Shown: positions 54,744-62,292 of the stretch, piece by piece
Layout of the letters: every line of letters starts with the position of its first letter
How positions within the stretch are numbered: the first letter of the stretch is position 1
Assembly: GCA_947497265.1 (NCBI GenBank)
Contig: CANMFP010000011.1
Coordinates: forward strand, 45,934 to 109,933
Direction of reading: 5' to 3'
From: an uncultured Isoptericola sp.
GTDB taxonomy: Bacteria > Actinomycetota > Actinomycetes > Actinomycetales > Cellulomonadaceae
DNA: 64,000 nucleotides
Made by a program: the position numbers and the translations under genes
Notes under the pieces: model-generated
What the model was told of the DNA's origin: nothing
What the model saw: the letters and a program-made list of their open reading frames with translations, nothing else
Database searches by the model: none

Positions 54744-54943
54744 TGAACTCTGACCAGCCAGAACGCGCCATGATCCGCGGAATTCCGCCCGTCGGTGTTC
54801 GCGGGCGTCCGCCCGTGCTCGAGCCCGTAAGCCAGCAGTTGAGCCAGCAACGGGTCGGATCGTCAGGGCAGTACTGCTTGCGACTCAGGGCGCGGTAGCT
54901 GCGCCCTGTGCTCCTCTTGCTCGGCCTCCTGTCGATCGTGTGT

Positions 54944-54974
54944 TCGGCTCTCTCGGCTCTCTCGGCTCTCTCGG
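54944..54974. repeat. 9-bp tandem repeat TCGGCTCTC
   Basis: Three and a half copies (TCGG at 54944, 54953, 54962, 54971). On the minus strand they would encode RESRESRE, but no real gene is evident. Confidence 0.7.
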
Positions 54975-54984
54975 TCGCCGCGTT

Positions 54985-55118
54985 GCGATCGCCGGCCGGA
55001 GACTTGGCGATCACAGCTGGCGGGGAGTTCCTCCAACACGTCGGCTCGGTCGGAGTGCACGCGTGCGTGCCCGAGCCTGGCCAGGCTTGCGGCATCTGTG
55101 AGGGCCACGGCTCCATTC
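54985..55118 (-). pseudogene. possible ArsR/CmtR-type regulator N-terminal fragment
   Basis: The minus strand encodes MQTVHASMYFRGNG then AVALTDAASLARLGHA, as at the start of ArsR-family metal sensors, but similarity ends within 30 residues and no helix-turn-helix follows. It is divergent from the flavoprotein pseudogene, with a palindrome between them. A C-terminal ArsR piece is found at 57529-57705. Confidence 0.3.
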
Positions 55119-55125
55119 CCGCGAA

Positions 55126-55145
55126 AGTACATGCTTGCGTGTACT
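55126..55145. promoter_or_regulatory. imperfect palindrome AGTACATGC-TT-GCGTGTACT
   Basis: Eight of nine arm bases pair. It overlaps the -10-like TACTGT (55142-55147) of the flavoprotein gene start, so a bound repressor would block it. ArsR-type operators look like this. Confidence 0.45.
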
Positions 55146-55154
55146 GTTTGCATC

Positions 55155-55975
55155 GTGAGCACTTCAGCGGGGCCGGAGGAGCAGCGTGACGTCGTCGTGG
55201 TCGGCGCCGGGCAGGCCGGGCTCGCGCTCGGGTACTACCTGACGCGTGGCGGTGTCGACGCGCTGTTGCTGGAGCGCGCCGAAAGGGTGGGAGCGAACTG
55301 GGCCAGCCCGGTGGGAGTCCCTGCGCCTGTTCACGCCCGCGCGGTACGACGCCCTGCCCGGAGCGGCGTTTCCCTCCGACGCGCGGTCCTACCCCGGCAA
55401 GGACCAGGTGGCGGCCTATCTCGAGGACTACGCGACCCGGTTCGAGCTGCCCGTGCGTACCGGCGCCGAGGTCACCCGCCTGGAGGGCACCGCGGGCGAC
55501 TTCCGCCTCCACCTGGCCGGAGGGGAGATGATCCGTGCCGCCCGGGTGGTCGTGGCCACCGGTGCGTTCGGACGGCCCTGGACGCCGTCGTTCGCGGCCC
55601 GTCTTGACCCGGCCGTCGTGCAGGTACACACCAACGACTACCGACGACCCCCGAGCCGCGGGGGCCGCCCGTGGCACCGTCCAGTTCGTCGATGGTCGCA
55701 GCGTCCGGCCCGCGGTGGTGGTGTGGGCCACCGGGTACCGGCATGACGACACGTGGATCACGGTCCCGGGTGCGCTCGACGAGAGTGGCGTCCTCGTCGT
55801 CGACGACGGCGCCACTGCCGTGCCCGGGTTGTACGCGATCGGCCGGCCCTGGCAGCGTGACCGCGGCTCAGCCCTGCTCGGGTACGTCCAACGCGATGCC
55901 AGGCGCCTCGCCGCCCGGCTCCGGGCCGGCGAGCGCGCGCCGGCCGTGCCGGCCTCGCGTAGTGGTTCTGCCTAG
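55155..55975 (+). pseudogene. flavin-containing monooxygenase-like gene, frameshifted and internally deleted
   Basis: Starts as VSTSAGPEEQRDVVVVGAGQ with an FAD-binding GAGQAGLALGYYL. It shifts frame near 55305 (WESLRLFTPARYDALPGAAF continues in frame 2) and again near 55650. The second Rossmann domain (GxGNSG) is missing, and the end resumes with RGTVQFVDGRSVRPAVVVWA, TGYRHDDTWI, ending at 55975. Intact homologues are NAD(P)/FAD proteins often encoded beside ArsR regulators in metal or arsenic loci. Confidence 0.75.
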
Positions 55976-56204
55976 GTGCACCCGGCCAGCAGGCGCGCCA
56001 GGTCGGGTCTCTCAAGGGCTGGCCGAGCCTGCCCATCACCTCGATGCGGTCGACAGTGGTCAGCCTGCGGTGAGTAGAGCATGGATTGCTGTACCGGTGG
56101 CCAGTCGACCGGTCCTCGAAGCGGCGAGGAGGACAGCGTTATCTGTTCGTGACTTTCCGGGTCGTTGTCGGGTACATTCGGTCCACCTCACGATCGTGGG
56201 GTGC

Positions 56205-56380
56205 ACGGGCGGGCGCCGAGCCCTGCCACCGCTGCGTGCTGATCAACACCCGGCAGGGACGGGGGAACCACTTTCGGGCGCCGCAGGCCGGCGCCCTCGG
56301 GGTGAAGCCACGCGAGCATGCTCGCTGGCCGGGTCAGTCTCCGACCCGAATCCGACAGCTAACCTCGCAGGCGCCCGGAG
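56205..56380 (+). ncRNA. cyclic di-AMP riboswitch (ydaO-yuaA type)
   Basis: The P1 stem pairs GGGCGCC (56211-56217) with GGCGCCC (56370-56376). Inside are GGACGGGGGAACCA, the GGGGTGAAGCC segment and the signature GACCCGAATCCGACAGCTAA followed by CCTCGCAGGCG, diagnostic of ydaO RNAs. These RNAs turn off cell-wall hydrolase and ion-transport genes at high c-di-AMP; the next gene is an M15 peptidase. A weak promoter (TGACTT, 17 nt, TACATT at 56173) precedes it. Confidence 0.88.
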
Positions 56381-56460
56381 ATATCGATGTGCGTTCACCT
56401 GTGCCGTGTGCCCGAATCCCATCTCGCGCCACGCGCGGACCGACAGCTGTGTGGTCCCGC

Positions 56461-57336
56461 ATGAGGCACGGCCACACCAACCCGACGGAGGTCAGGCAGG
56501 CTCGCCCGCGCCGGAACCGCGCCGCACGCGGCCGCCATACCGACCGCAGGCCCGGTTCGCGAACCGGCGTCCGCCTCCTGGGCGGCAGCCTCGGCGTCGC
56601 CGCCATGGTCGCCACGACGGCGGCCTTCGCGATCACCACCGCCGAGCCTCGGCACGCCCACGCCGAGACGCTCCGGCAGAACCCTGACTCGCAGGCACAG
56701 GAGGCGAGCGAGGCCTCGAAGCTGGCCGCTGCTCCGCCGATCGTCGTCGACCGGTCCGCGAAGATATCCAGGGCCGGGGAGCGACTGAAGGTCGAGATCG
56801 AGCCGGCACCTCCCGAGCCCAAGCCGACCCCGCCAGCAGAGGCCGCGTCGGACGCGCCCCAGGCGCAGGATGCCGATGTGGCTGACGACGGCGGGGCACC
56901 GCCCGGCTGCGATGTCGCCGTCGACGAGGGGGTGGCCAACGGGCAGGTCCCGCAGGACCAGCTGTGCTCGCCCTGGGACGGAGCGAAGCAGGTGCGCGCG
57001 GACGCCGCCGAGGCGCTCGCGGAACTGAACGAGGCCTACGTCGCCAGGTTCGGTGAGCCCATGTGCATCGCGGATGGTTACCGGTCTTACGACCAGCAGG
57101 TCGCGACCAAGGCAGCCAAGGGCTACCTCGCCGCCACGCCGGGCACGTCCAACCACGGCTGGGGTCTCGCGGTCGACCTGTGCGCCGAGACCTATGCCGG
57201 GGACCGATGGGACTGGCTTGCGCAGCAGGCGCAGACCTCCGGCTGGGACAACCCGGACTGGGCGCGTCCGGGCGGCTCGAAGTACGAGCCGTGGCACTGG
57301 GAGTTCGTCGATGCCGTCGCGGCGCAGGAACCCTGA
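56461..57336 (+). CDS. M15-family D-alanyl-D-alanine carboxypeptidase, secreted
   Basis: ATG 56461, 80 nt after the riboswitch, gives 291 residues; the longer open frame upstream overlaps the riboswitch and is rejected. A twin-basic region and hydrophobic stretch (LLGGSLGVAAMVATTAAFAI) form the signal peptide. A Pro/Ala-rich linker follows, then the VanY-like peptidase: DGYRSYDQQV, TPGTSNHGWGLAVDLC, YEPWHWEFVD, with the zinc ligands H, D and H. It trims peptidoglycan stem peptides under c-di-AMP control. Confidence 0.88.
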   Translation: MRHGHTNPTEVRQARPRRNRAARGRHTDRRPGSRTGVRLLGGSLGVAAMVATTAAFAITTAEPRHAHAETLRQNPDSQAQEASEASKLAAAPPIVVDRSAKISRAGERLKVEIEPAPPEPKPTPPAEAASDAPQAQDADVADDGGAPPGCDVAVDEGVANGQVPQDQLCSPWDGAKQVRADAAEALAELNEAYVARFGEPMCIADGYRSYDQQVATKAAKGYLAATPGTSNHGWGLAVDLCAETYAGDRWDWLAQQAQTSGWDNPDWARPGGSKYEPWHWEFVDAVAAQEP

Positions 57337-57403
57337 ACCCGGTGGGTCGTGACCGACGACTGTGATCGGCGAGCCAGGTTCACGCCCTAGGATCGTTCTC
57401 GCC

Positions 57404-57926
57404 ATGGTTGCCTCCACCCGAGGCTCCACCGCCACGACCGCGATGCGGTGCGTGCTCGGGATCGTGCTGCTCACGCTCGCCTGCGTGCTCGGGCCGAGCG
57501 CAGCTGTCGGGTGCCGCGGCCGCGCCCGGTGTGCCTGCGCGACTGCGGGCTGGTGTCGGTGCGCGCCGAGGGGCGAGCGTCGTGGTTCTACCTGGCCGAG
57601 CCCGGACCTCCTGGCACGAATCGTTGGGGGGCGCGGAACAGTTGCTCGACGCGACCGGCGACCGGGTCACGCTCTGCTGGCACCTCGTGCGCCGCACCAG
57701 AATGCACGTCCCAGTGCGGATCTGGCGGCGTACCGATGGGCGCCGGCACGGCAACGTGCCGACGTCCGACGGGGCCCGACGTCGCCCACGCACCGACGCA
57801 AACCCGACGATCGCCGTCGCTATCACGGCCACGATCGTGGTCGCCCGGTTCGTCGGCGCCGTGGTCACCGACAGCCCGGCACCGCTCACCGACACAGCAC
57901 TACGAGACCGCCGCCGTCCACGCAGG
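57404..57926. other. decayed stretch between the M15 and DUF305 genes
   Basis: No intact gene is seen. A plus-strand frame from ATG 57404 starts with a basic and then hydrophobic segment (MRCVLGIVLLTLACVLGPSA), like the beginning of a small membrane protein, before losing coherence. A fragment of an ArsR-type regulator follows (separate entry). Around 57800-57860 a hydrophobic stretch (NPTIAVAITATIVVARFVGAVV) could be another fragment. Confidence 0.35.
57529..57705 (+). pseudogene. ArsR/CmtR-type regulator C-terminal remnant
   Basis: VCLRDCGLVSVRAEGRASWF then YLAEP matches the wing of ArsR-family metal sensors (CLRGCGLV...EGR...Y.LADP). A one-base shift later EQLLDATGDRVTLCWHLV continues in the next frame. 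No N-terminal part lies upstream, so it is a broken copy. Confidence 0.5.
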
Positions 57927-58547
57927 TCAGCCGGTGGGGCAGTCGCGGAGCGCGGTGCCGGGGAACGTCGGCACGGCGCGTGCCTCGGCCTCCTCGGGCG
58001 TCAGCGCAAGTCCGTTCTGCTCGATGTCGTCGATGAGCCAGTCCATCTCGGCGATCTCACGGTTCTGGGCCTCGATGATCTCGACCGCGAGCTGGCACAC
58101 CCGGACGTCGGAGATCTGCGCGCGCTCGGACCGCGTGATGGCCAGGGAGTGGTGGGGGATCATCGCGCTCATGAACGCCGTGTCGTCGACCGTCACCTGA
58201 CTGCGGTCGAGGGCCGCGCCACCGACCAGGAGCACGAGGCTCGCGACGACGATCGCGACGTTCGCCTTGGTGTTCTTGTACATGTTCAGCATCCAGGCGA
58301 GCATGATCAAGCCCATGGTGCCGCCCATGGTGATCGCCATGAAGACCCGGCTCTGGCTGAAGCGGACGTGGCTCCACTGCCAGGACCCGACGAACATCAC
58401 CCAGTACATGACGACCATTGCCGTCAGGATCATCGCGGCGAACCGCAGGTACATGCCACGCATCTGACGCTCGTGCTGGTCGCCCTGGCGTGCCTCTTCC
58501 CCATGCTGCGGATCGTTCTGAGCGCTGGCATCGTGTCGAGCATCCAC
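57927..58547 (-). CDS. DUF305 membrane protein
   Basis: GTG 58547, 9 nt after AGGAGG, is preferred over TTG 58553. About 206 residues: a cytosolic basic start, three hydrophobic helices (AAMILTAMVVMYWVMFVG, MGGTMGLIMLAWMLNMY, VAIVVASLVLLVGGAAL) and a C-terminal DUF305 domain (FMSAMIPHHSLAITRSERAQI, QNREIAEMDWLI). The paired histidines of DUF305 are thought to bind metal; such genes accompany copper-resistance loci. Confidence 0.85.
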   Translation of the reverse strand: MDARHDASAQNDPQHGEEARQGDQHERQMRGMYLRFAAMILTAMVVMYWVMFVGSWQWSHVRFSQSRVFMAITMGGTMGLIMLAWMLNMYKNTKANVAIVVASLVLLVGGAALDRSQVTVDDTAFMSAMIPHHSLAITRSERAQISDVRVCQLAVEIIEAQNREIAEMDWLIDDIEQNGLALTPEEAEARAVPTFPGTALRDCPTG

Positions 58548-58645
58548 GGACAAGCACCTCCTACTACCTCACGACGCAGGTTCCGGGTTCGTCAGCCCCG
58601 TTGGAGGGCGCGATCAGTCCGCACCACGCCCGTCCAGACGGAGCA

Positions 58646-59338
58646 GTGACCCTCGCAAACGGTAGCCATAAGCAGATCGAGGCCATAGAGTTGGGCGACA
58701 AGGTCATCGCGACCGACCCCGAGACAGGGCTGCAGGCTGCTCGGGAGGTGACATTTCTGTGGGTGCACCAGGACGACCTGTTCGAGTTCGAAATCGACGG
58801 GGAACTCATAGTAACTACCGAAGACCATCCCTTCTGGTCTGTAACGGACCGGTTGTGGAAAAGCGCCGAGAACCTCGACCGTGGTGAGTTGGTGCAAACG
58901 GCCGACGGTCGCAACGTTGGCGTAACGCGTGAGGTCGATACTGATAGCCGAAAGCGGGGGCTCGCCTACAATCTTGCCGTCGCTGACACCCACACCTATC
59001 ACGTCGGCGAGTTTGATGTGCTCGTGCACAATCGAAATGGCTGCAATGAGAACCCGATCTCCCGGGTGCAGTCTGATGACATAGCAAACTTTCTCGGCTA
59101 TACGAAGACCAAGTTCCGTTCCGCAGGCGGCGCTTCAATCTGGAAGAACTTGAAGCCCGGACCGGGCCAGCCGCGGCAGATCACATGGGACCGTACTGGT
59201 CACAAGGGTGGAGTCTTCAAGGGATCCAACGACAAGGCTCCGTTTCAGTCCAATCGATCCGACGCAAGGGATGGAACATTTAGTTTGGACATCGCCAACA
59301 ATGGTGACCTTCTTGGACTATTTAGGGTAGGAAAATGA
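58646..59338 (+). pseudogene. C-terminal part of a HINT-domain polymorphic toxin
   Basis: Recognisable coding begins around GTG 58646. The HINT fold follows (TLANGSHKQIEAIELGDKVI, ATDPETG, TTEDHPFWSVTD, ending TYHVGEFDVLVHN), but its first cysteine and all upstream filament sequence are missing. After the cleavage asparagine comes a 75-residue toxin module (IANFLGYTKTKFRSAGGASI, TWDRTGHKGGVFKGSNDK) that resembles the Ntox21 group, an inference from the GGxxK pattern. Base composition is visibly AT-richer than the flanks. Stop overlaps the immunity gene (ATGA). Confidence 0.68.
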
Positions 59339-60189
59339 TCGAGATTGGCGTCGGGCCTCGCGAGGAGTCGGTGGGCGTCGAGCTTGACGAGTCGTTGCAT
59401 TGGAGCGCATTCATCGAAGACCTTCGAAGCCTTCTCGCTGCGCTCACAAAGTCGTTGTCTGTCACCAGGTTTGAAATCACGGATTTGTTCGTCGGTGAGC
59501 CGCCCGAGGAGTCGTTTATCGGACTGCGAAACGGTTCGGTCCTTGATGCTGGCGAGGCGATAGAGTTCGTAGTTAGGATGGCCGGTGGGCGCGGCCCGTA
59601 TTGCGCATTGACGGCGCCAGGGATTCGGATTGAGAGTTCGTGGGATGCATCCACGTACCTGCTTCTCGATTCCGTGGACTCCCTGCAGCGCTTGCCGCCT
59701 TCATTGCCGCACTTATGCCTCGATTATAGCGACGTGCCAGCGTCGGAAGGTGATACCGGGCCGCGTGTCGATACCGTTGCGAATGAGGGCTTCTGGCGCG
59801 ATGTTGCCGAATCTACCGCAGGTGTCAAGTTACTCTGTGAGCGATGGGCATACGGAGTCCATGGTGCCCGGTGGTATCGCCTTAACGAAGGGTCAACGAG
59901 ACTTATTGTTCCGCCTATTCAGCCCCGCTCAATGCTGAGCGTCCTACTCGACCCTGAGACCGCACTGAGTGGAATCGACATCGGCGAGGGATTCATTGCT
60001 TTGGGATCATTTGGAGAGGCGGGACTGATTGCCCATGAGGAGTACCCCTTTGGAGTTGACTCCATCGGCGAGGTTGTTGAGCGCGGCTGGAAACATGCCG
60101 TGAGCGAATCGGCAACGTGGGCATGGGTCGCTGTTGTACCTGATGCTGACGGAATCCCACGAGGTGCCTGGGAACTTTTCGATCACTGA
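59335..60189 (+). CDS. probable immunity protein for the HINT toxin
   Basis: 284 residues with no recognised family. Acidic and aromatic-rich, no signal peptide or membrane helix (MIEIGVGPREESVGVELDES... WDASTYLLLDSVDSLQRLPP... TWAWVAVVPDADGIPRGAWE). Start overlaps the toxin stop by 4 bp and shares its AT-richer composition, the usual sign of a toxin/immunity pair. Immunity role is inferred from position only. Confidence 0.6.
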   Translation: MIEIGVGPREESVGVELDESLHWSAFIEDLRSLLAALTKSLSVTRFEITDLFVGEPPEESFIGLRNGSVLDAGEAIEFVVRMAGGRGPYCALTAPGIRIESSWDASTYLLLDSVDSLQRLPPSLPHLCLDYSDVPASEGDTGPRVDTVANEGFWRDVAESTAGVKLLCERWAYGVHGARWYRLNEGSTRLIVPPIQPRSMLSVLLDPETALSGIDIGEGFIALGSFGEAGLIAHEEYPFGVDSIGEVVERGWKHAVSESATWAWVAVVPDADGIPRGAWELFDH

Positions 60190-60329
60190 TTCTGGGAACC
60201 TGTTCATCCGCTACAGCCCGATATCGCGACAGCCGCCGGGCCCGCTGCCTCGCCGCATGGGGCAACAGGGACGGCGCGGCAGCGCGATCCGGCGGGCAGG
60301 GTGCAGTTGGGCGAAGTTGAGTAGGCGAG

Positions 60330-60367
60330 TGTTGCGCCCCGGGTCTGATGGAGGCTCTGGTGTGCCC
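60330..60367 (+). repeat. 37-bp direct repeat, left copy
   Basis: GTTGCGCCCCGGGTCTGATG and the following 17 bases recur at 62126-62162. The interval 60190-60403 holds this and no gene. Confidence 0.8.
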
Positions 60368-60403
60368 CGGCTTCCGTGGAGTCAGATTGCTGGAATCTAG
60401 GCC

Positions 60404-60615
60404 ACGGTGATCGTTGCTGTGCTCTCGAACTCTACGGGTGTCAGCCAGCCGAGGGCGGAGTGCCAGGCGCTGGCGGTTGTGGAAGATCTCGAGGTACTCG
60501 AAGATCGCGTTCGCGAGCTCCAGGCGGGTGCGCCAGCGACGTCGGTTCAGGAGCTCGACCTGCATGCGGGACCAGAAGCTCTCGATGACGGCATTGAGCC
60601 TTTCCCAGTAGGGGT
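60404..60615 (-). pseudogene. IS3-family orfB C-terminal remnant
   Basis: The minus strand encodes NAVIESFWSRMQVELLNRRR, WRTRLELANAIFEYLEIFHNRQR and, after a one-base shift, HSALGWLTPVEFESTATITVA ending at TAG (60404). This is the final catalytic-glutamate region of an IS3 orfB different from the intact element beside it. Confidence 0.75.
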
Positions 60616-60699
60616 GTGAACGTCACACGGACCTGTCGTGCTCGACGTGCAGCAGCAGGGTCTGCCCCCGATGTGGTTGACGATCGGGGTGTGCGGTCA

Positions 60700-61611
60700 T
60701 CAGGCCGCTTCTGCGGCCGTGTAGATGGTCTCAAACTCGACCGGGGTGAGTCTGCCGAGACGGCGCTGACGGCGGCGACGGTTGTACTTCGTCTCGATCC
60801 AGGTCACGATCGCCAGGCGTAGGTCCTCGCGGCTGTCCCAGCGTCGGGTGTCCAGGACGTTCTTCTGCAGCAGGGAGAAGAAGCTCTCCATGCTGGCGTT
60901 GTCCCCAGCCCCGTAGGAGCGGCCCATCGACCCGACCAGATGGTGGTTCTTCAGCAGGCGCTGCACCTTCTTCGCTCGGAACTGCCCACCTCGGTCGGAG
61001 TGGCAGATGGTCCCTGCCGGTGAGCGCAGCGCGATCGCGTTACGCATCGCGGCCATCGCCAGGGACGACTTCATCCGCGCCCCGATGGAGTAGCCCACGA
61101 TCCGCCCGGAGTAGACGTCCTTGATCGCGCAGATGTAGAGCTTCCCTTCTCGCGTGGGGTGCTCGGAGATGTCCCAGAGCCAGACCTTGTTCGGTGCGTC
61201 GGCGACGAACTCGTGGCGGACTACGCCGTGTTCGTCGACCACGGCCAGGAGGTCGTCGTGCGGGGCGGGCCCGGCCGGTCCGGCCTTGCTGCGCTTCTTG
61301 TGATGGGACGCGGTGATGCCGGCGATGCGGCACAGCCGGTGCACGCGGTTCTCCCCGACGGTGATCTGGCGGTCGTCGGCCAGTTCGTCGGTCAGGAACC
61401 GGTAGCCCAGGGTCGCATCGTCGTGGTGCAGGTCGTAGAGCACGTCGATGACGTGGGCGTCGTCCCAGTCACGCTGGCAGACGGGGTCTTTGAGCCACTT
61501 GTAGTACCCCTGGGTCGTCAGCCCCAGGACCCTGCACGCCACCGCGACCGGCACCCTGATCGGGGCGCCGGCCGCGGCCATCTCGCGGACGAGCGGGAAG
61601 ACTATTTTCCC
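60700..61611 (-). CDS. IS3-family transposase orfB (via -1 frameshift)
   Basis: The frame is -1 relative to orfA and continues from the slippery GGGAAAATAG at the orfA stop: GKIVFPLVREMAAAGAPIRV. The DDE catalytic core has VWLWDISEHPT, ICHSDRGGQF and ASMESFFSLLQK (Asp, Asp, Glu), preceded by the HTH_21 segment VHRLCRIAGI. About 303 residues. All three acidic residues are present, so the enzyme looks functional. Confidence 0.88.
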   Translation of the reverse strand, partial: GKIVFPLVREMAAAGAPIRVPVAVACRVLGLTTQGYYKWLKDPVCQRDWDDAHVIDVLYDLHHDDATLGYRFLTDELADDRQITVGENRVHRLCRIAGITASHHKKRSKAGPAGPAPHDDLLAVVDEHGVVRHEFVADAPNKVWLWDISEHPTREGKLYICAIKDVYSGRIVGYSIGARMKSSLAMAAMRNAIALRSPAGTICHSDRGGQFRAKKVQRLLKNHHLVGSMGRSYGAGDNASMESFFSLLQKNVLDTRRWDSREDLRLAIVTWIETKYNRRRRQRRLGRLTPVEFETIYTAAEAA

Positions 61612-61889
61612 GGCAGGTTCGCCTGGGACAGGTAGGCCGCCGCGCGGCGCAGGACCTCGTTCTCCTGCTCGAGCAGCCGGTTGCGCTTCCTGAGCTCTCG
61701 CAGCTCGGCCTTGTCGGCCTCGCTCAGGCCGGGCCGGCGACCGTCCTCGATGTCGGCCTGCTTCATCCAATTCGCCAGCGAGCCTTCGGAGATGCCGAAG
61801 TCCTTCGCGATCTGCGACAGCGATGCCTGGCCCTTGCGGGCCACGGCCACGACGTCGTCGCGGAATTCCTTGGGGTAGGGCTTTGCCAC
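61602..61889 (-). CDS. IS3-family transposase orfA
   Basis: 95 residues: helix-turn-helix (YPKEFRDDVVAVARKGQASL, QIAKDFGISEGSLANWMK) and a leucine-zipper coiled coil (ELRELRKRNRLLEQENEVLRR). Ends LPGK-TAG with an AAAA slippery run at 61605-61608 for -1 frameshifting into orfB. Confidence 0.88.
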   Translation of the reverse strand: MAKPYPKEFRDDVVAVARKGQASLSQIAKDFGISEGSLANWMKQADIEDGRRPGLSEADKAELRELRKRNRLLEQENEVLRRAAAYLSQANLPGK

Positions 61890-61965
61890 GGGGACATCCT
61901 TCCAGCGAGGACAAGATCCTCACAGTTCAGGTGTCAACCAAACTCGGGGCAGACCCTTCAAATGT

Positions 61966-62143
61966 ATACCACGAACTGGCCGCAACCCACGTGCGCATGA
62001 GCGAGTTCGTCCCGCTCCTGGACGGCGCCTGCGAACCCACTGCTGTCGATCCGCGCCTGGCCGCGCTCGCCGAGCTGCGCCTGCTCGTCGAGTCCCGGCT
62101 CGGGGACGCCGCGTGGTCGACGATTGTTGCGCCCCGGGTCTGA
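61966..62143 (+). pseudogene. unidentified gene fragment next to the IS3 element
   Basis: The frame DPSNVYHELAATHVRMSEFV, PLLDGACEPTAVDPRLAALA, ELRLLVESRLGDAAWSTIVA looks like real protein, possibly part of an actinobacterial conjugative relaxase, and is cut on the left by the IS3 end and on the right by a hairpin. No start codon belongs to it. Confidence 0.35.
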
Positions 62144-62173
62144 TGGAGGCTCTGGTGTGCCCGGGGCGCAACA
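62125..62173. repeat. hairpin containing the right copy of the 37-bp repeat
   Basis: TGTTGCGCCCCGGG (62125-62138) and CCCGGGGCGCAACA (62160-62173) form a perfect 14-bp stem around 21 nt. The first 37 bases after the initial T equal 60331-60367; the left copy lacks the second arm. Confidence 0.8.
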
Positions 62174-62235
62174 GATCGCCGCGGCCATCCAACGCAACCA
62201 CTCACCGCACCTGCGGGTGACCTGCGACGATGCCA

Positions 62236-62265
62236 GGTGTCGGACGGATCGATCCGTCCGACACC
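62236..62265. terminator. 30-bp perfect palindrome downstream of the DUF3631 gene
   Basis: GGTGTCGGACGGATC is followed directly by its complement, with further TGCC/GGCA pairing outside (62231-62270). It lies 28 bp after the stop of the minus-strand DUF3631 operon and probably ends it, though a recombination site cannot be excluded. Confidence 0.55.
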
Positions 62266-62292
62266 CGGCAAGTGGACGGGTGTTACCGCAGG

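Larger units (their letters stand above)
60658..61956 (-). mobile_element. complete IS3-family insertion sequence (about 1.3 kb)
   Basis: Terminal inverted repeats at 60658-60681 and 61933-61956 match at 20 of 24 positions; both outer ends read GGGTCTGCCCC. Between them lie overlapping orfA and orfB on the minus strand, intact with a frameshift signal. No flanking 3-4-bp target duplication is evident, so one flank may have been rearranged after insertion. Confidence 0.82.

Noticed and set aside
56086..56460. Longer N-terminus for the M15 peptidase
   Set aside because: It would translate the c-di-AMP riboswitch and place the signal peptide far inside the protein.
58418..58645. N-terminal extension of the HINT protein
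   Set aside because: This part is antisense to the DUF305 start and promoter and has no protein-like character.
60654..61960. Target-site duplication of the IS3 element
   Set aside because: The bases just outside the two inverted repeats do not match over 3 or 4 positions.
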